A DNA stretch of 64,000 nucleotides, taken from contig NZ_CAKMMW010000001.1 in assembly GCF_927798215.1 (NCBI RefSeq), positions 558,001 to 622,000 of the forward strand. The letters run 5' to 3'. Position numbers and translations under genes: made by a program. Source of the DNA: Paenibacillus_E allorhizoplanae. Lineage in GTDB: Bacteria; Bacillota; Bacilli; Paenibacillales; NBRC-103111. The notes under the pieces are model-generated. The model did no database searches and was not told where the DNA came from. It was given only the letters and a program-made list of their open reading frames with translations. Shown here in pieces: positions 1 through 9,074 of this stretch (its first letter is position 1; the number at the start of each line of letters is the position of its first letter).

Positions 1-607
1 CTTCATAAAGCGATTTATCGATCCCCATGATCGCCGCCAAATACACAACAGAGCTGTAGCCGACTGATTTCCAGAGGTAAACGAGAATAATGATTAGTGG
101 CCAATACGTCTTGTCGTTGTACCAACGAATCGGATCCACGCCAAACCAGGGAAGTATATGATTAAGCATTCCTTTATCCACACTTAGGAAACTGAATACG
201 AAATAGCCAACGATGACCCAAGATAAGAAATAGGGCATGAACATACCTGTTTGATAAAGCTTAGCAAGCTTTTTATTCGTAATTTCGGATAACACAATGG
301 CGAGTCCAACGGACAACACCAGACCTGCAATGATGAACACAATATTGTATAACAGCGTGTTGCGCGTAATGATATAAGCATCGTTGGTACTAAAAAGGAA
401 TTTGAAGTTCTGTAAGCCAACCCACTTGCTCTCCACAATACTTGCCCAGAAACCATCACGGCTATAACGGTACTGCTTGAAAGCAATGACCATGCCTGCC
501 ATCGGTAAATAAGAGAAGAACAGGAACCAAAGCGTTGCTGGTAATGCCATGAGCAGCAGCACTCTGCTTTGTTTAACATCTTTGAAAAAAGTTCCTATTC
601 TGTTCAT
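1..607 (-). CDS. Sugar ABC transporter permease, LplB-like (partial)
   Basis: The reading frame starts at the ATG complementary to 605-607 and stays open to the window edge, about 202 codons, so the C-terminus is missing. A GGGGTG ribosome site lies upstream. The N-terminus has a charged stretch and then a strongly hydrophobic helix (LLLMALPATLWFLFFSYLP), followed by further membrane segments, as in LplB-type CUT1 permeases for oligosaccharides. The visible part ends at GIDKSLYE, just before the family's cytoplasmic EAA loop that contacts the ATPase. It lies 75 bases after the binding lipoprotein gene on the same strand, with a stem-loop between, so it is probably in that operon. The substrate cannot be told. 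Confidence 0.88.
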   Translation of the reverse strand, partial: MNRIGTFFKDVKQSRVLLLMALPATLWFLFFSYLPMAGMVIAFKQYRYSRDGFWASIVESKWVGLQNFKFLFSTNDAYIITRNTLLYNIVFIIAGLVLSVGLAIVLSEITNKKLAKLYQTGMFMPYFLSWVIVGYFVFSFLSVDKGMLNHILPWFGVDPIRWYNDKTYWPLIIILVYLWKSVGYSSVVYLAAIMGIDKSLYE

Positions 608-642
608 ACAATCACCCCTTCGCTGATATTTAGACAAAGATC

Positions 643-665
643 AGGTGAATGCAGAACATTCACCT
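643..665 (-). other. Intercistronic stem-loop between lipoprotein and permease
   Basis: A perfect 9-base-pair inverted repeat (AGGTGAATG / CATTCACCT) with a 5-base loop lies between the lipoprotein stop and the permease start. No T-run follows on the minus strand, so it is more likely a partial attenuator or 3'-end stabiliser that raises lipoprotein over permease level than a full terminator (inference). Confidence 0.55.
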
Positions 666-682
666 CATCCTTAAACTTGCCT

Positions 683-2161
683 CTATTTTTTGTTAGCTGT
701 TTTCCAAGCGTCAATTTGACTCTGTGCTTCTGCCATAATTTTATCCAGTCCGGCTGCTTTGAATTTCTCGTTAGCAAGCGGAATGTATTTATCTGGATCA
801 ACGGTACCCGTCATCAGTGTTGCCCAGAACTCTTCTTTCACGTTCTGTACAGCGGCGATTTCGTTGATTACTTTGGTTGGATCGAAGTTAAAGCCAAGCA
901 GCGGCGCAGGTACGCCTGTATCGTTAAATTTCTTGAATTCTTCCCATTTGTTCTCAGGATCTTTGACATCTCTGTATGTCAACAGCACATTACCAAGGGA
1001 GAAAGTCGGCATATCGTAGTTTTTGGATGCCGGTAAGTTTTCCATTTTGTCGTTGTCGACTTTTTTATAATGTTCGCCTTCAATACCGGAATCGACTATG
1101 TTGCGAAGGACAGGATCTGTGTTGAGCAGGTTCAGGAATTCCATCGCTTTTTCCGGATATTTGGAGTTGGCCGAGATCGCTTGCATGGAGCCCATAACGG
1201 ACCAGTTATAAATTAAAGCAGGGCTTGCTGGTTTGGATACAACAGGGTATCCATAGCTTGCTGACCAAAGGTTGTCCGCGAAAGGTTGATTTGTCGCTTT
1301 ATCGGAGAACCACTTGCCAGTCACTTGTACATCATTCAAGGATGTCAGCGTGGATGCTTCTGTTGGAATGTAGCCGGCTTTGTAATATTTATTCATTGTT
1401 TTCAAAGCTTGTTTCATTTCTGGTGTATCTAAAATGTTAACGACTTTTAAATCTTTGTTGTCTACGCTAACAGCCATTGGCATTTTCTCAATGATGTAAT
1501 CGTATGGCACATAAGGCATGTAGTTTTTATCAACAGCCAATCCGTAAGTGTTCGGCTCTTTGGCTTTAATGACTGAAAGCAGCGGCTCTAAGCTTTCCAG
1601 TGATTTCACGTTATCCAGACTAAGGTTATATTTGTCAGCCAGGGTTTTGTTGAAACGCCATACGTCTTGTGCTGGCAGCTCTTTGTTAGCTGGAACACCG
1701 TAATTATGTCCATCTACTTTGGAGCCGTTAAGGAAAGCAGGGTCCAATGCTTTGACGATGCCTTGTCCATTTTTTTGCAGCAGCTCGTCAATCGGCTTGA
1801 ATGCGCCTTTACGCGCATTTTGCACATAATCAAATGCCCATGAAGACGTAAACATAATATCCATAGGAGTGCCGGAAGCGGTCATTACTTGCATTTTTTG
1901 GGCATAATCGCCCCAATCCGTCATATTCATCTTCACCGTAACACCGATTTTCTCCGCGGTGTACTTGCTGACTTCAGCCATAACGCGATCCACATCTTTC
2001 TGTGGCGTTCCGATCGTATACCAAATTAATTCAACGGGTTTATTCGCTGTCGCATTCCCTTTCGCATCATCGGCATCTTTGCTGCCGCAAGCGCTAAGCG
2101 TCATAGAAACCGCTAACGTCAATCCTAGTGTAGTGACCAAGTTTTTTTTCATTTTGCTCAT
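683..2161 (-). CDS. Extracellular sugar-binding lipoprotein (DUF3502-type)
   Basis: The protein is 492 residues if translation begins at MSKMKKN, preceded by GGGAGGA at good spacing; an upstream in-frame extension of 24 residues lacks a signal-peptide character and is rejected. It has a lipoprotein signal peptide with lipobox LSAC and then a charged linker. The body is the two-lobed binding fold of family 1 solute-binding proteins, and the C-terminal third (about residues 370-490) resembles the DUF3502 domain found in LplA/LipO-type proteins. It sits between a two-component system (upstream) and a permease (downstream), so it probably captures an oligosaccharide sensed by that system. The ligand is unknown. 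Confidence 0.88.
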   Translation of the reverse strand: MSKMKKNLVTTLGLTLAVSMTLSACGSKDADDAKGNATANKPVELIWYTIGTPQKDVDRVMAEVSKYTAEKIGVTVKMNMTDWGDYAQKMQVMTASGTPMDIMFTSSWAFDYVQNARKGAFKPIDELLQKNGQGIVKALDPAFLNGSKVDGHNYGVPANKELPAQDVWRFNKTLADKYNLSLDNVKSLESLEPLLSVIKAKEPNTYGLAVDKNYMPYVPYDYIIEKMPMAVSVDNKDLKVVNILDTPEMKQALKTMNKYYKAGYIPTEASTLTSLNDVQVTGKWFSDKATNQPFADNLWSASYGYPVVSKPASPALIYNWSVMGSMQAISANSKYPEKAMEFLNLLNTDPVLRNIVDSGIEGEHYKKVDNDKMENLPASKNYDMPTFSLGNVLLTYRDVKDPENKWEEFKKFNDTGVPAPLLGFNFDPTKVINEIAAVQNVKEEFWATLMTGTVDPDKYIPLANEKFKAAGLDKIMAEAQSQIDAWKTANKK

Positions 2162-2341
2162 TTTTTGAGTCCTCCCTAGTGAATACTCGTTCGTTTGTCT
2201 ATGCCCGTAGGGGCTATATTTACAGTACTGCATGAAAGCAATTACAAATAGACGATAAACTAAATGAACCCTGTCTAAAATAAAGAAAAAAACGCTATCA
2301 AATCATTTTCGCACAAAAAAAAGACTGCTTCTAAGTTTTCC

Positions 2342-3862
2342 CTAGAGCAATCCACGATAATCCGTTGGCGAGATGCCAACATACTTTTTGAATTGTTTAT
2401 AAAAATAACCCAATTCGGAGTAACCTACCTCTTTGGCAATCTGATGAACCTTCGCATGCGTTGTCTTGAGCAGGTCTTTCGCCTTCTCAACCCGGAAACG
2501 GTTCATATACTCCGTAAATGTCTCATTAATCTCTTTGTGAAACAATTGCCCTAAGTAAACAGGATGGATGTGGTAGTAGGCGCCCAACATTTTGAGCGAA
2601 AGCTCCTCCGCATAGGACTGCTGCACATATTTCAACACCTGCTGCACAATCGGACTGCGAACATCCGAAATCAAAAAGCCAATTGTCGTCTCGGCAATCT
2701 CCAGGATGGCAGCTTCCAGCTCTTCCAGCGCAACTGCCTCGCGAATCCGGTCAAAGGCAAGATGATACGCCTCCAATTCTTCGGTATGTCGGATTGCTTT
2801 GATTTCCAACTTGAAATGAATGACCATCTCAAAAGCAATATTCTGAAAATCCCGCGGCGTAATTCCCGGCACGGCTTGAATTCGCTTGAAGTCGCTGCGA
2901 ATGCAAGCACGCAGGTTTTCTATATCTTTGGCAATAATAAGTTTGGCATAGGCCGGCCAATCAATGATCGAGAAATCCACCTTGGGATTGTCTTGATGCA
3001 TGGCTAGCTCCTGATAATCAATCACTGGCAGCTCAGGATATATCCAGAAATATTCCTGTGCTTTTTTGGCGGTCTCATAGCTTTGTGCGACGCCATCCGG
3101 CAGGTGACCGACGGTACCTATGGAGATGCGAACCGATTGGTATTGAAGCGCGGTAGAAAGCTGATGAAGCAAGGACATCAGTTCTTTTTTGCCCTCTTCC
3201 ATGTGATCTATGGATGCAAGCAGCAGGATATCTCCGTCCATATCGCGGAAAACGGTCACCCATTCGTAGGCGTCCAGCCGGCCAGTGATAAATTCAATGT
3301 CCTTATCTGCATCAACAGGCATTCGCAAAACGGCTGCAACCATATAGGCACTTGCTAAGTTGATGCCTAGAAGTTCTGCACGCTCATAGAACTCGAGCGG
3401 CGCAATCTGCTGTGTCAACCAACGATGCAGCGTGTTGTCCTTCAAAATTTGCTTGCTGTATGCCTGAACCAACTGTGTTTCGTTCATGGTATTCAGCTTC
3501 TGTACGGTATTTTGCAGCGACGCTTTAAGTTCTTGGATGTTAATGGGCTTGAGCAAGTAATTTTCGATGCCTAGCTGCATGCCCTCTTTCAAATAAGAAA
3601 ACTCATCGAATCCACTGAGCACGATCACTTTCAATTCCGGATGAATGGATCTTGCATGCCGAATCAAATCCAGCCCATTCATAATCGGCATCGAGATATC
3701 TGTCACCAAAATATCTACGGATGTTTCCTGCAAAGCGTCCAAAGCTTTCTGTCCATTGCTGGCATGCCCCACAATTTCCAATCCGACTTCCGCCCAGTCA
3801 ATAATGTCATACAACCCTTCGATAATGAAAGGTTCATCGTCCGCAAGAAAGACCCTAAACAT
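2342..3862 (-). CDS. YesN-like response regulator with AraC-type output
   Basis: A 506-residue response regulator. The receiver domain (about 1-120) has the acidic pair DDE at 8-10, phospho-acceptor D55 in VTDISMP and the conserved lysine in LLKP. A variable middle domain follows. The last ~100 residues form two helix-turn-helix motifs of AraC type, ending in GYSELGYFYKQFKKYVGISPTDYR. The start has a strong GGAGG site. Its first 8 bases overlap the end of the kinase gene upstream, which indicates translational coupling and a cognate pair. It probably activates the binding-protein/permease genes that follow after about 180 bases. Confidence 0.93.
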   Translation of the reverse strand: MFRVFLADDEPFIIEGLYDIIDWAEVGLEIVGHASNGQKALDALQETSVDILVTDISMPIMNGLDLIRHARSIHPELKVIVLSGFDEFSYLKEGMQLGIENYLLKPINIQELKASLQNTVQKLNTMNETQLVQAYSKQILKDNTLHRWLTQQIAPLEFYERAELLGINLASAYMVAAVLRMPVDADKDIEFITGRLDAYEWVTVFRDMDGDILLLASIDHMEEGKKELMSLLHQLSTALQYQSVRISIGTVGHLPDGVAQSYETAKKAQEYFWIYPELPVIDYQELAMHQDNPKVDFSIIDWPAYAKLIIAKDIENLRACIRSDFKRIQAVPGITPRDFQNIAFEMVIHFKLEIKAIRHTEELEAYHLAFDRIREAVALEELEAAILEIAETTIGFLISDVRSPIVQQVLKYVQQSYAEELSLKMLGAYYHIHPVYLGQLFHKEINETFTEYMNRFRVEKAKDLLKTTHAKVHQIAKEVGYSELGYFYKQFKKYVGISPTDYRGLL

Positions 3863-5678
3863 CGTCCACCTCCGCTCCTCCGTCCATCGGCATCCAGATA
3901 TCTATGGTCGTTCCATGACCTGGTTCACTATGTAATTTCACACCGTATTCACTGCCGTACAGCAGTTTAAGCCGTTGATTGATGCTTCGCAACCCAAAAG
4001 ACTCCCCTTCCAATTCCTCATCTTGCAGAAATAACGCCAATTCCTTGAGCCGCTGGGGTGCAATCCCGTTGCCGTTGTCTTCAATCTGCACATGCAGAAA
4101 CGCTTCTACCTGCTTCACCCGGATGTGAAGCTCATTATCCGAGCTTTCGCTTCGCAAACCATGCACAATGTAATTCTCAATGATCGGTTGCAGCGACATT
4201 TTCATCACACGCACAGACCCGAGCCGCCTGTCCCAATCCATGGTATACGTAAATTTATCCTTATATCGAATTTGGAAAAGTTCCAGATACAGACGACAGG
4301 CTTCCAACTCATGTTTGAGCGTGTAGATTTTCTTCTGTTGGACAAAACTTCGGAACAACGCCGATAAGCTGTAGATCATTTCCCCAACGTCGTGTGCGCC
4401 TTGCGAAATTGCCCGCATCCGAATCACTTCCAGCGTATTGTAGAGGAAATGAGGATTAACCCTAGCTTGCAGCGCCGTCAGTTCTGTCTGCTTTTGCTTA
4501 ATGTTCGCTTTATACACCCGATCAATATAAAGGTTCAATTCCTCAATCATCTCGTTAAAGCTCCGTGATATTTGCCCGATCTCATCCTCTCGCACATCGG
4601 GTATCCGCACACTAAGATCGCCTTGCTTTACCTTTCGCGTGAATCGGATGATTTGATTAGTCCGTTTGGCGACACTCATCACAACCAGGAACGGAATTAG
4701 GATGGCGAAAAAAATACAAATCGCACTGATGAGGAAAATCGTACTACCGATTTTCTTTGATGAAGCATCCAGCTCTTTGCGGGGGATGATGCTGACCGTG
4801 CTGAAATTCCCCTTGCTTTGCGTAAGCTTCGTCACATAGTCGCCTTGGCTGGATCCACCATTCTCATACATCGCATTGATTTGATCCATATGTGGATAGA
4901 GCTTCCCAACGTATTGATTGGAAGAATCGAACAGCACACCGCCGTCCGGGGCCAAGACAAGAATCATCCCCTTCAGCTCGTCCTTATCGTTCTGCAAAAT
5001 CTTCCAAATCCCATTCGTACTAAAATAAACGACCTGCTGGCCAATCGTCTTCAGCGTTAACTTGTCTGTGATTGGCGTTCGAATCGCATAAAGGTTGGGA
5101 TCCCATTGTCCGATCGCTTCACGCACCCAAATATTCGGCAATTCCACACTCTTGCTTTCGAGAGCCATCACATCCGGGATATAAGAGCGTGCGCGATTGG
5201 CGGTAACGAATTTCATCTGCCCATTTTGCCCCAGCGCATATAACGTCTGCTGATCCTCACTGTATAGCAGCAAATTACTGATATCTTTGTTATCTTCCAC
5301 CTGATTTTTAAAATATTGCAGCCCATCGCTCCACATGCTGTTACCGCCTAAATTATACTGCTCCAAACCGTGCTGGACATATTCTTGAAAAGGATGCTGC
5401 AGCATAAAAGACACACCTGAAGCCAGCGAGCTATCCCGATAGAGGCCGAATAGTATGGACTGGGCTGAATCATATTTTCCACCCAAATAATTGTTAACGT
5501 TCGTCAGCGCTTTCTTCTGTATATCCAACTCTCGGTTGATCGCCGCTTGAGACATCGAGTAGTACATAAAATAAGAAAACGAAATAATCGTTAGAACTGT
5601 AATCATGGAAAAGAGGAGCAGCAGCCTCATAAACAAATTATTTTGCAAATAATTCCGATATATCTTGCGCAGCACCAT
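3855..5678 (-). CDS. YesM-like sensor histidine kinase
   Basis: A 607-residue membrane kinase with transmembrane helices at about 16-40 and 311-334 flanking a ~270-residue extracellular sensor region. A HAMP linker follows (ending in DEIGQISRSFNEM). The His_kinase domain carries the phospho-acceptor H410 in NPHFLYNT, and the ATPase domain shows IENYIVHG, EDNGNG and FGLRSI. This is the usual length and layout of the YesM/LytS class. It is the first gene of the operon, with an extended -10 just upstream, and overlaps its response regulator by 8 bases. The signal is probably a sugar or a sugar-loaded binding protein. Confidence 0.93.
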   Translation of the reverse strand: MVLRKIYRNYLQNNLFMRLLLLFSMITVLTIISFSYFMYYSMSQAAINRELDIQKKALTNVNNYLGGKYDSAQSILFGLYRDSSLASGVSFMLQHPFQEYVQHGLEQYNLGGNSMWSDGLQYFKNQVEDNKDISNLLLYSEDQQTLYALGQNGQMKFVTANRARSYIPDVMALESKSVELPNIWVREAIGQWDPNLYAIRTPITDKLTLKTIGQQVVYFSTNGIWKILQNDKDELKGMILVLAPDGGVLFDSSNQYVGKLYPHMDQINAMYENGGSSQGDYVTKLTQSKGNFSTVSIIPRKELDASSKKIGSTIFLISAICIFFAILIPFLVVMSVAKRTNQIIRFTRKVKQGDLSVRIPDVREDEIGQISRSFNEMIEELNLYIDRVYKANIKQKQTELTALQARVNPHFLYNTLEVIRMRAISQGAHDVGEMIYSLSALFRSFVQQKKIYTLKHELEACRLYLELFQIRYKDKFTYTMDWDRRLGSVRVMKMSLQPIIENYIVHGLRSESSDNELHIRVKQVEAFLHVQIEDNGNGIAPQRLKELALFLQDEELEGESFGLRSINQRLKLLYGSEYGVKLHSEPGHGTTIDIWMPMDGGAEVDDV

Positions 5679-5710
5679 CCAGTTATCATCTCCTGCTGTT
5701 AATCGGGTAC

Positions 5711-5719
5711 ATTATAGCA
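5711..5719 (-). promoter_or_regulatory. Extended -10 promoter element
   Basis: The minus strand reads TGCTATAAT here: a consensus -10 with an upstream TG. It lies 33 bases before the kinase start. No good -35 hexamer is seen at 16-18 bases, as is usual for extended -10 promoters. Confidence 0.5.
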
Positions 5720-5767
5720 TAAAAATCTAAAAGGGATGAATTTCGGCCCACTCGCACAGAAACCAAA

Positions 5768-5791
5768 AAGAGCTGCCGGGAGGCAGCTCTT
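5768..5791 (-). terminator. Rho-independent terminator of the GH2 operon
   Basis: A perfect 10-base-pair stem (AAGAGCTGCC / GGCAGCTCTT) with loop GGGA is followed on the minus strand by TTTTT. It lies about 50 bases after the stop of the GH2 gene and ahead of the next promoter, closing the GH67-to-GH2 operon. Confidence 0.85.
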
Positions 5792-5839
5792 CCAAGTTAA
5801 ACTATCATTAGCCGTTTTAGATTAAAAACAACGTCAATG

Positions 5840-8800
5840 TTAATGGATAAATCGAAGCCAGCCCATGTCGATGTTGCAGCCGGGGAGAAAAATGAGTGAC
5901 ACGGTGTTTTTGCCTGTGATCGATTCGTCTAGACTGAACACGCTACTTGCGTACTCATCTCTGCTTGCCACTTCTATCATTTTTCTGATCTCACGCTGGC
6001 CATCGGTAAACACGAGCTGTATCGAATTTTGTGCTATTTTTGAACGCCAGCAAATTTCAATTTGTCCTGCACCTAATTTACCAAAGTCCATATTTTCATA
6101 CACGAGAGATACGTTATTCCCTATATTTTCAATCGTATCCTCACGAATGGTAAAGCAATCGCCATAAACCCTTGTAACTTCAGTGGCCTTCAACTTTTGG
6201 AACGCCTTTTGATACTCGGCAAAGGTAAATCCTTTGATGTGTACCTTTTGTCTAAACACAAGGCATAAGGTGGTCAAACCTATCAGTCTACGCGGAAGCT
6301 TACAAACCACTTCCTGGTAAGTATTCCAAATTGATCCTTTGTCATAGTGGACGGTGCTGAGATGCTCGCCTCCATCCAAAGGCATTCCCTCCCAAATTTC
6401 AAAAGTAAAAGGGTCTTTACTCAAAGGGAATAGAGGCAAAGTAATCTCATCCGACCCGTAATCTCCAAAGTCCAAGTCTTTAAACCCGACATGACTTTCG
6501 CCATCTCTTAACGTAGCTATGCCACGCTCATTGCCATTGGTCAGCTCTACGTTGCTCGCATTGTACAGTCCGCCGGATACGAACTCATAAGGATTAATAA
6601 AGGTTTTTCCTAAGCCTTGAATTTGCAGGGTAATCATCGAGATAAAAGCAAAATGATTTCCGCCATTTTTAGGGGAACAACGGACATAGACTTCGCCGTC
6701 TCCTCTAGGCTTGATGGTTGCGCTTTGTCCATCTTCAGATACCACAATCGTGGCCAACTGGCTATCAATCCCAGCGGAATCTGTGACCCGCCAATATAAG
6801 TCGCTATAGGTTGCATGTTCTGGAAATGTCTTTGCCATCACATGGTAACCATCCACTGTTAATTGGATTTTGCGAATAGGTACGTCATTCTGATCTAATT
6901 TTGCATGAATGACAGGAACACTATGACCAACCCGCTTTACGATGGCCAACAGCTTCCCGCTAAAGAGCCGCCTGGAGTCCGTCTGATACGGGTCATAGTC
7001 CGTAGCATCGCCGTTATCCAGTGCGAGCAATGTTCCGCTCTCGATGGATACCTGGACACGACAGTTGGCATTTTCAACGGGATTGTCTTGGAAATCCAAG
7101 GCTGTAATCGTTGAAAAAAGAAGCTCGCCTATGATTTCGTTCTCTATCTGTAGCTTTACAGCATCACCAAACGATGTTCTGCTCTGCTTAGCAATCTGTT
7201 TGCCATTATCATCGTAAGCCACTGCGCGAAGCGTTCCAGGGCGATATTTGATTTGCCAATCCGCAACGATTTTATCGTGATCCAAGGGCACAATACCTTG
7301 ACTCTCCTCATTTACAAACAATTCTACTTGAGCCGCGTTGGAGCAGACTCTTACATCGATGACCTGACCTTCCGAAAAATCCCAGTACGGATACAGATGG
7401 ACAAAGGGCTCTTTTCGAGCGTCGGTCCATGCAGCTTTAAACAAGTAATACGAATCTTTAGGAAAGCCTGCCGTATCTACATGTCCAAGATAGGTGTTCT
7501 TGGTGTGGTAAGGTGTTGGCTCGCCAAGGTAGTCCTGGCCTGCCCAAATAAACTGTCCAAGCGAGAAAGGAGTGTCTGCGTCTGCTTTGATACACCATTC
7601 CACGCTTTTGGCTCCCCAGCTTGTGGCGCTGTTGCCTAGAGCCGAACATTGCAGGTCATCGTCCGCTAAAATTGATTGTGACAATGGAAAATGGTAAATG
7701 CCTCGGCTTTGCACCGTGGAACAAGTCTCGCTGCCATAGATGATCCAATCCGGATGATCAGCATGATGCTTTACGTATAATGGCTCAGCGTAGTTATAGC
7801 CGATTAGTTTGATTACGTCGGCGCATTGTTGCGTATTTTCCCAGGGCATGTAGTTGGAACATAAGGTAACAGGCGCGTGAACATTGGGATCATGCTTTTT
7901 CACCAAATCCATAAGGTAAGTCATCGTTGCTTTTCCAGACTCTGCATCTGCATGAGTATCATGAACTTCGTTGCCAATGCTCCACATGATAATCGAAGGA
8001 TGGTTGCGATCACGTCGAATCCAAGAGGCCACATCCTTTTCCGCCCATTCATCAAAGAAACGCGCATAGTCATGTTTCGTTTTGGGACGTTTCCAAACGT
8101 CGAATATTTCACTCATGACAAGGAAACCCATTTCATCTGCAATATCGTTAAAAATGCTAGCGGGCGGGTTGTGAGCCGTACGGATTGCGTTGACGCCCAT
8201 TTTACGGAATATCTCAAGCTGCCTGCGAATGGCGTCCGGGTAAACTGCCGCACCCAATCCGCCGAGATCGTGATGGAGGCAGACGCCATTTAACTTGACA
8301 TGCCTGCCATTGAGAAAAAATCCCCGATCTGTCGTAAACTCGATCGTCCTAAAGCCAAAGCGGGTATCCACTGTATCTGTCATCTCACCGTTAACAAAAA
8401 GTTCGCTTAGCAGGGTGTAAAGCTGGGGATTCTCAACGTCCCACTCAACGATTTCGTCATTCTTTTCTAAAAGCGTGTGGTGAACCTGATAAGGCATTCC
8501 TTCGGTTTCTACTTCCACATCTACTTCGTAACTCCACTGACCGCCCACTTTACGGGTCGTAATATAGATTCCGTCAGATACGAAGTGACAGGCGTTTTTT
8601 ATGATCAGAAACACATCCCGATATATGCCCGCCCCTGTATACCATCGGGAGTTTGGCGCTTGATGAACGACCTTGAGCAGAATGGTGTTTATGCTGTCTT
8701 TGCTTATAAAACCTGTAATATCAAATTCAAAAGCCGTGTACCCATACTTCCACTGCCCCACCTCTTTGTCGTTAACAAACAAAGTACTGTCCATATACAC

Positions 8801-8992
8801 GCCATCAAAGCGGATCAACAGACGCTGTCCGTCTTTTACGATACTTGCGTCTAAATCACGCTTGTACCAGCCAATGTCATCTTTGTACAAATTTTTGGTA
8901 TCTGCAATCAACCAGTCATGAGGAACGCTGACGGGTACAAACTCGTTTGGCTCCCCTTTTGCAAACTGCCAACCGTCATTCAACATCTGCAT
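5840..8992 (-). CDS. GH2-family glycoside hydrolase (beta-galactosidase-like)
   Basis: A 1,050-residue protein from the ATG at 8990-8992. A GGAGG lies 11 bases before it; the longer frame would place this GGAGG inside the coding region. There is no signal peptide, so it is cytoplasmic. The N-terminal sugar-binding sandwich starts with NDGWQFAKG and VPHDW, and the TIM-barrel carries NGVCLHHDLG, the acid/base glutamate in SIGNEVHD (about E342) and the nucleophile glutamate in YGSETCST (about E422). The C-terminal ~350 residues add beta-sandwich domains, one resembling a carbohydrate-binding module. The Ig-like domain between sandwich and barrel looks shortened. It is the last gene of the aldouronate operon. 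Substrate could be a beta-galactoside, beta-xyloside or other side chain. Confidence 0.9.
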   Translation of the reverse strand: MQMLNDGWQFAKGEPNEFVPVSVPHDWLIADTKNLYKDDIGWYKRDLDASIVKDGQRLLIRFDGVYMDSTLFVNDKEVGQWKYGYTAFEFDITGFISKDSINTILLKVVHQAPNSRWYTGAGIYRDVFLIIKNACHFVSDGIYITTRKVGGQWSYEVDVEVETEGMPYQVHHTLLEKNDEIVEWDVENPQLYTLLSELFVNGEMTDTVDTRFGFRTIEFTTDRGFFLNGRHVKLNGVCLHHDLGGLGAAVYPDAIRRQLEIFRKMGVNAIRTAHNPPASIFNDIADEMGFLVMSEIFDVWKRPKTKHDYARFFDEWAEKDVASWIRRDRNHPSIIMWSIGNEVHDTHADAESGKATMTYLMDLVKKHDPNVHAPVTLCSNYMPWENTQQCADVIKLIGYNYAEPLYVKHHADHPDWIIYGSETCSTVQSRGIYHFPLSQSILADDDLQCSALGNSATSWGAKSVEWCIKADADTPFSLGQFIWAGQDYLGEPTPYHTKNTYLGHVDTAGFPKDSYYLFKAAWTDARKEPFVHLYPYWDFSEGQVIDVRVCSNAAQVELFVNEESQGIVPLDHDKIVADWQIKYRPGTLRAVAYDDNGKQIAKQSRTSFGDAVKLQIENEIIGELLFSTITALDFQDNPVENANCRVQVSIESGTLLALDNGDATDYDPYQTDSRRLFSGKLLAIVKRVGHSVPVIHAKLDQNDVPIRKIQLTVDGYHVMAKTFPEHATYSDLYWRVTDSAGIDSQLATIVVSEDGQSATIKPRGDGEVYVRCSPKNGGNHFAFISMITLQIQGLGKTFINPYEFVSGGLYNASNVELTNGNERGIATLRDGESHVGFKDLDFGDYGSDEITLPLFPLSKDPFTFEIWEGMPLDGGEHLSTVHYDKGSIWNTYQEVVCKLPRRLIGLTTLCLVFRQKVHIKGFTFAEYQKAFQKLKATEVTRVYGDCFTIREDTIENIGNNVSLVYENMDFGKLGAGQIEICWRSKIAQNSIQLVFTDGQREIRKMIEVASRDEYASSVFSLDESITGKNTVSLIFLPGCNIDMGWLRFIH

Positions 8993-9016
8993 ACGAAATC
9001 CTACCTCCATAAAAGC

Positions 9017-9048
9017 GCCTAGAGGCTTGCATACGCAAACCTCTAGGC
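9017..9048 (-). other. Intercistronic hairpin before the GH2 gene
   Basis: A perfect 9-base-pair stem (GCCTAGAGG / CCTCTAGGC) lies between the lipoprotein stop and the GH2 start; GCTTTTA follows on the minus strand. It may be a leaky terminator that lowers GH2 relative to the lipoprotein. Confidence 0.55.
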
Positions 9049-9074
9049 TTTATCAATGTTTTGTTCGTAGAATA

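Noticed and set aside
184..579. A 131-codon frame on the minus strand
   Set aside because: It is an alternative frame of the true permease gene, which reads in the neighbouring frame from 607 with clear membrane helices.
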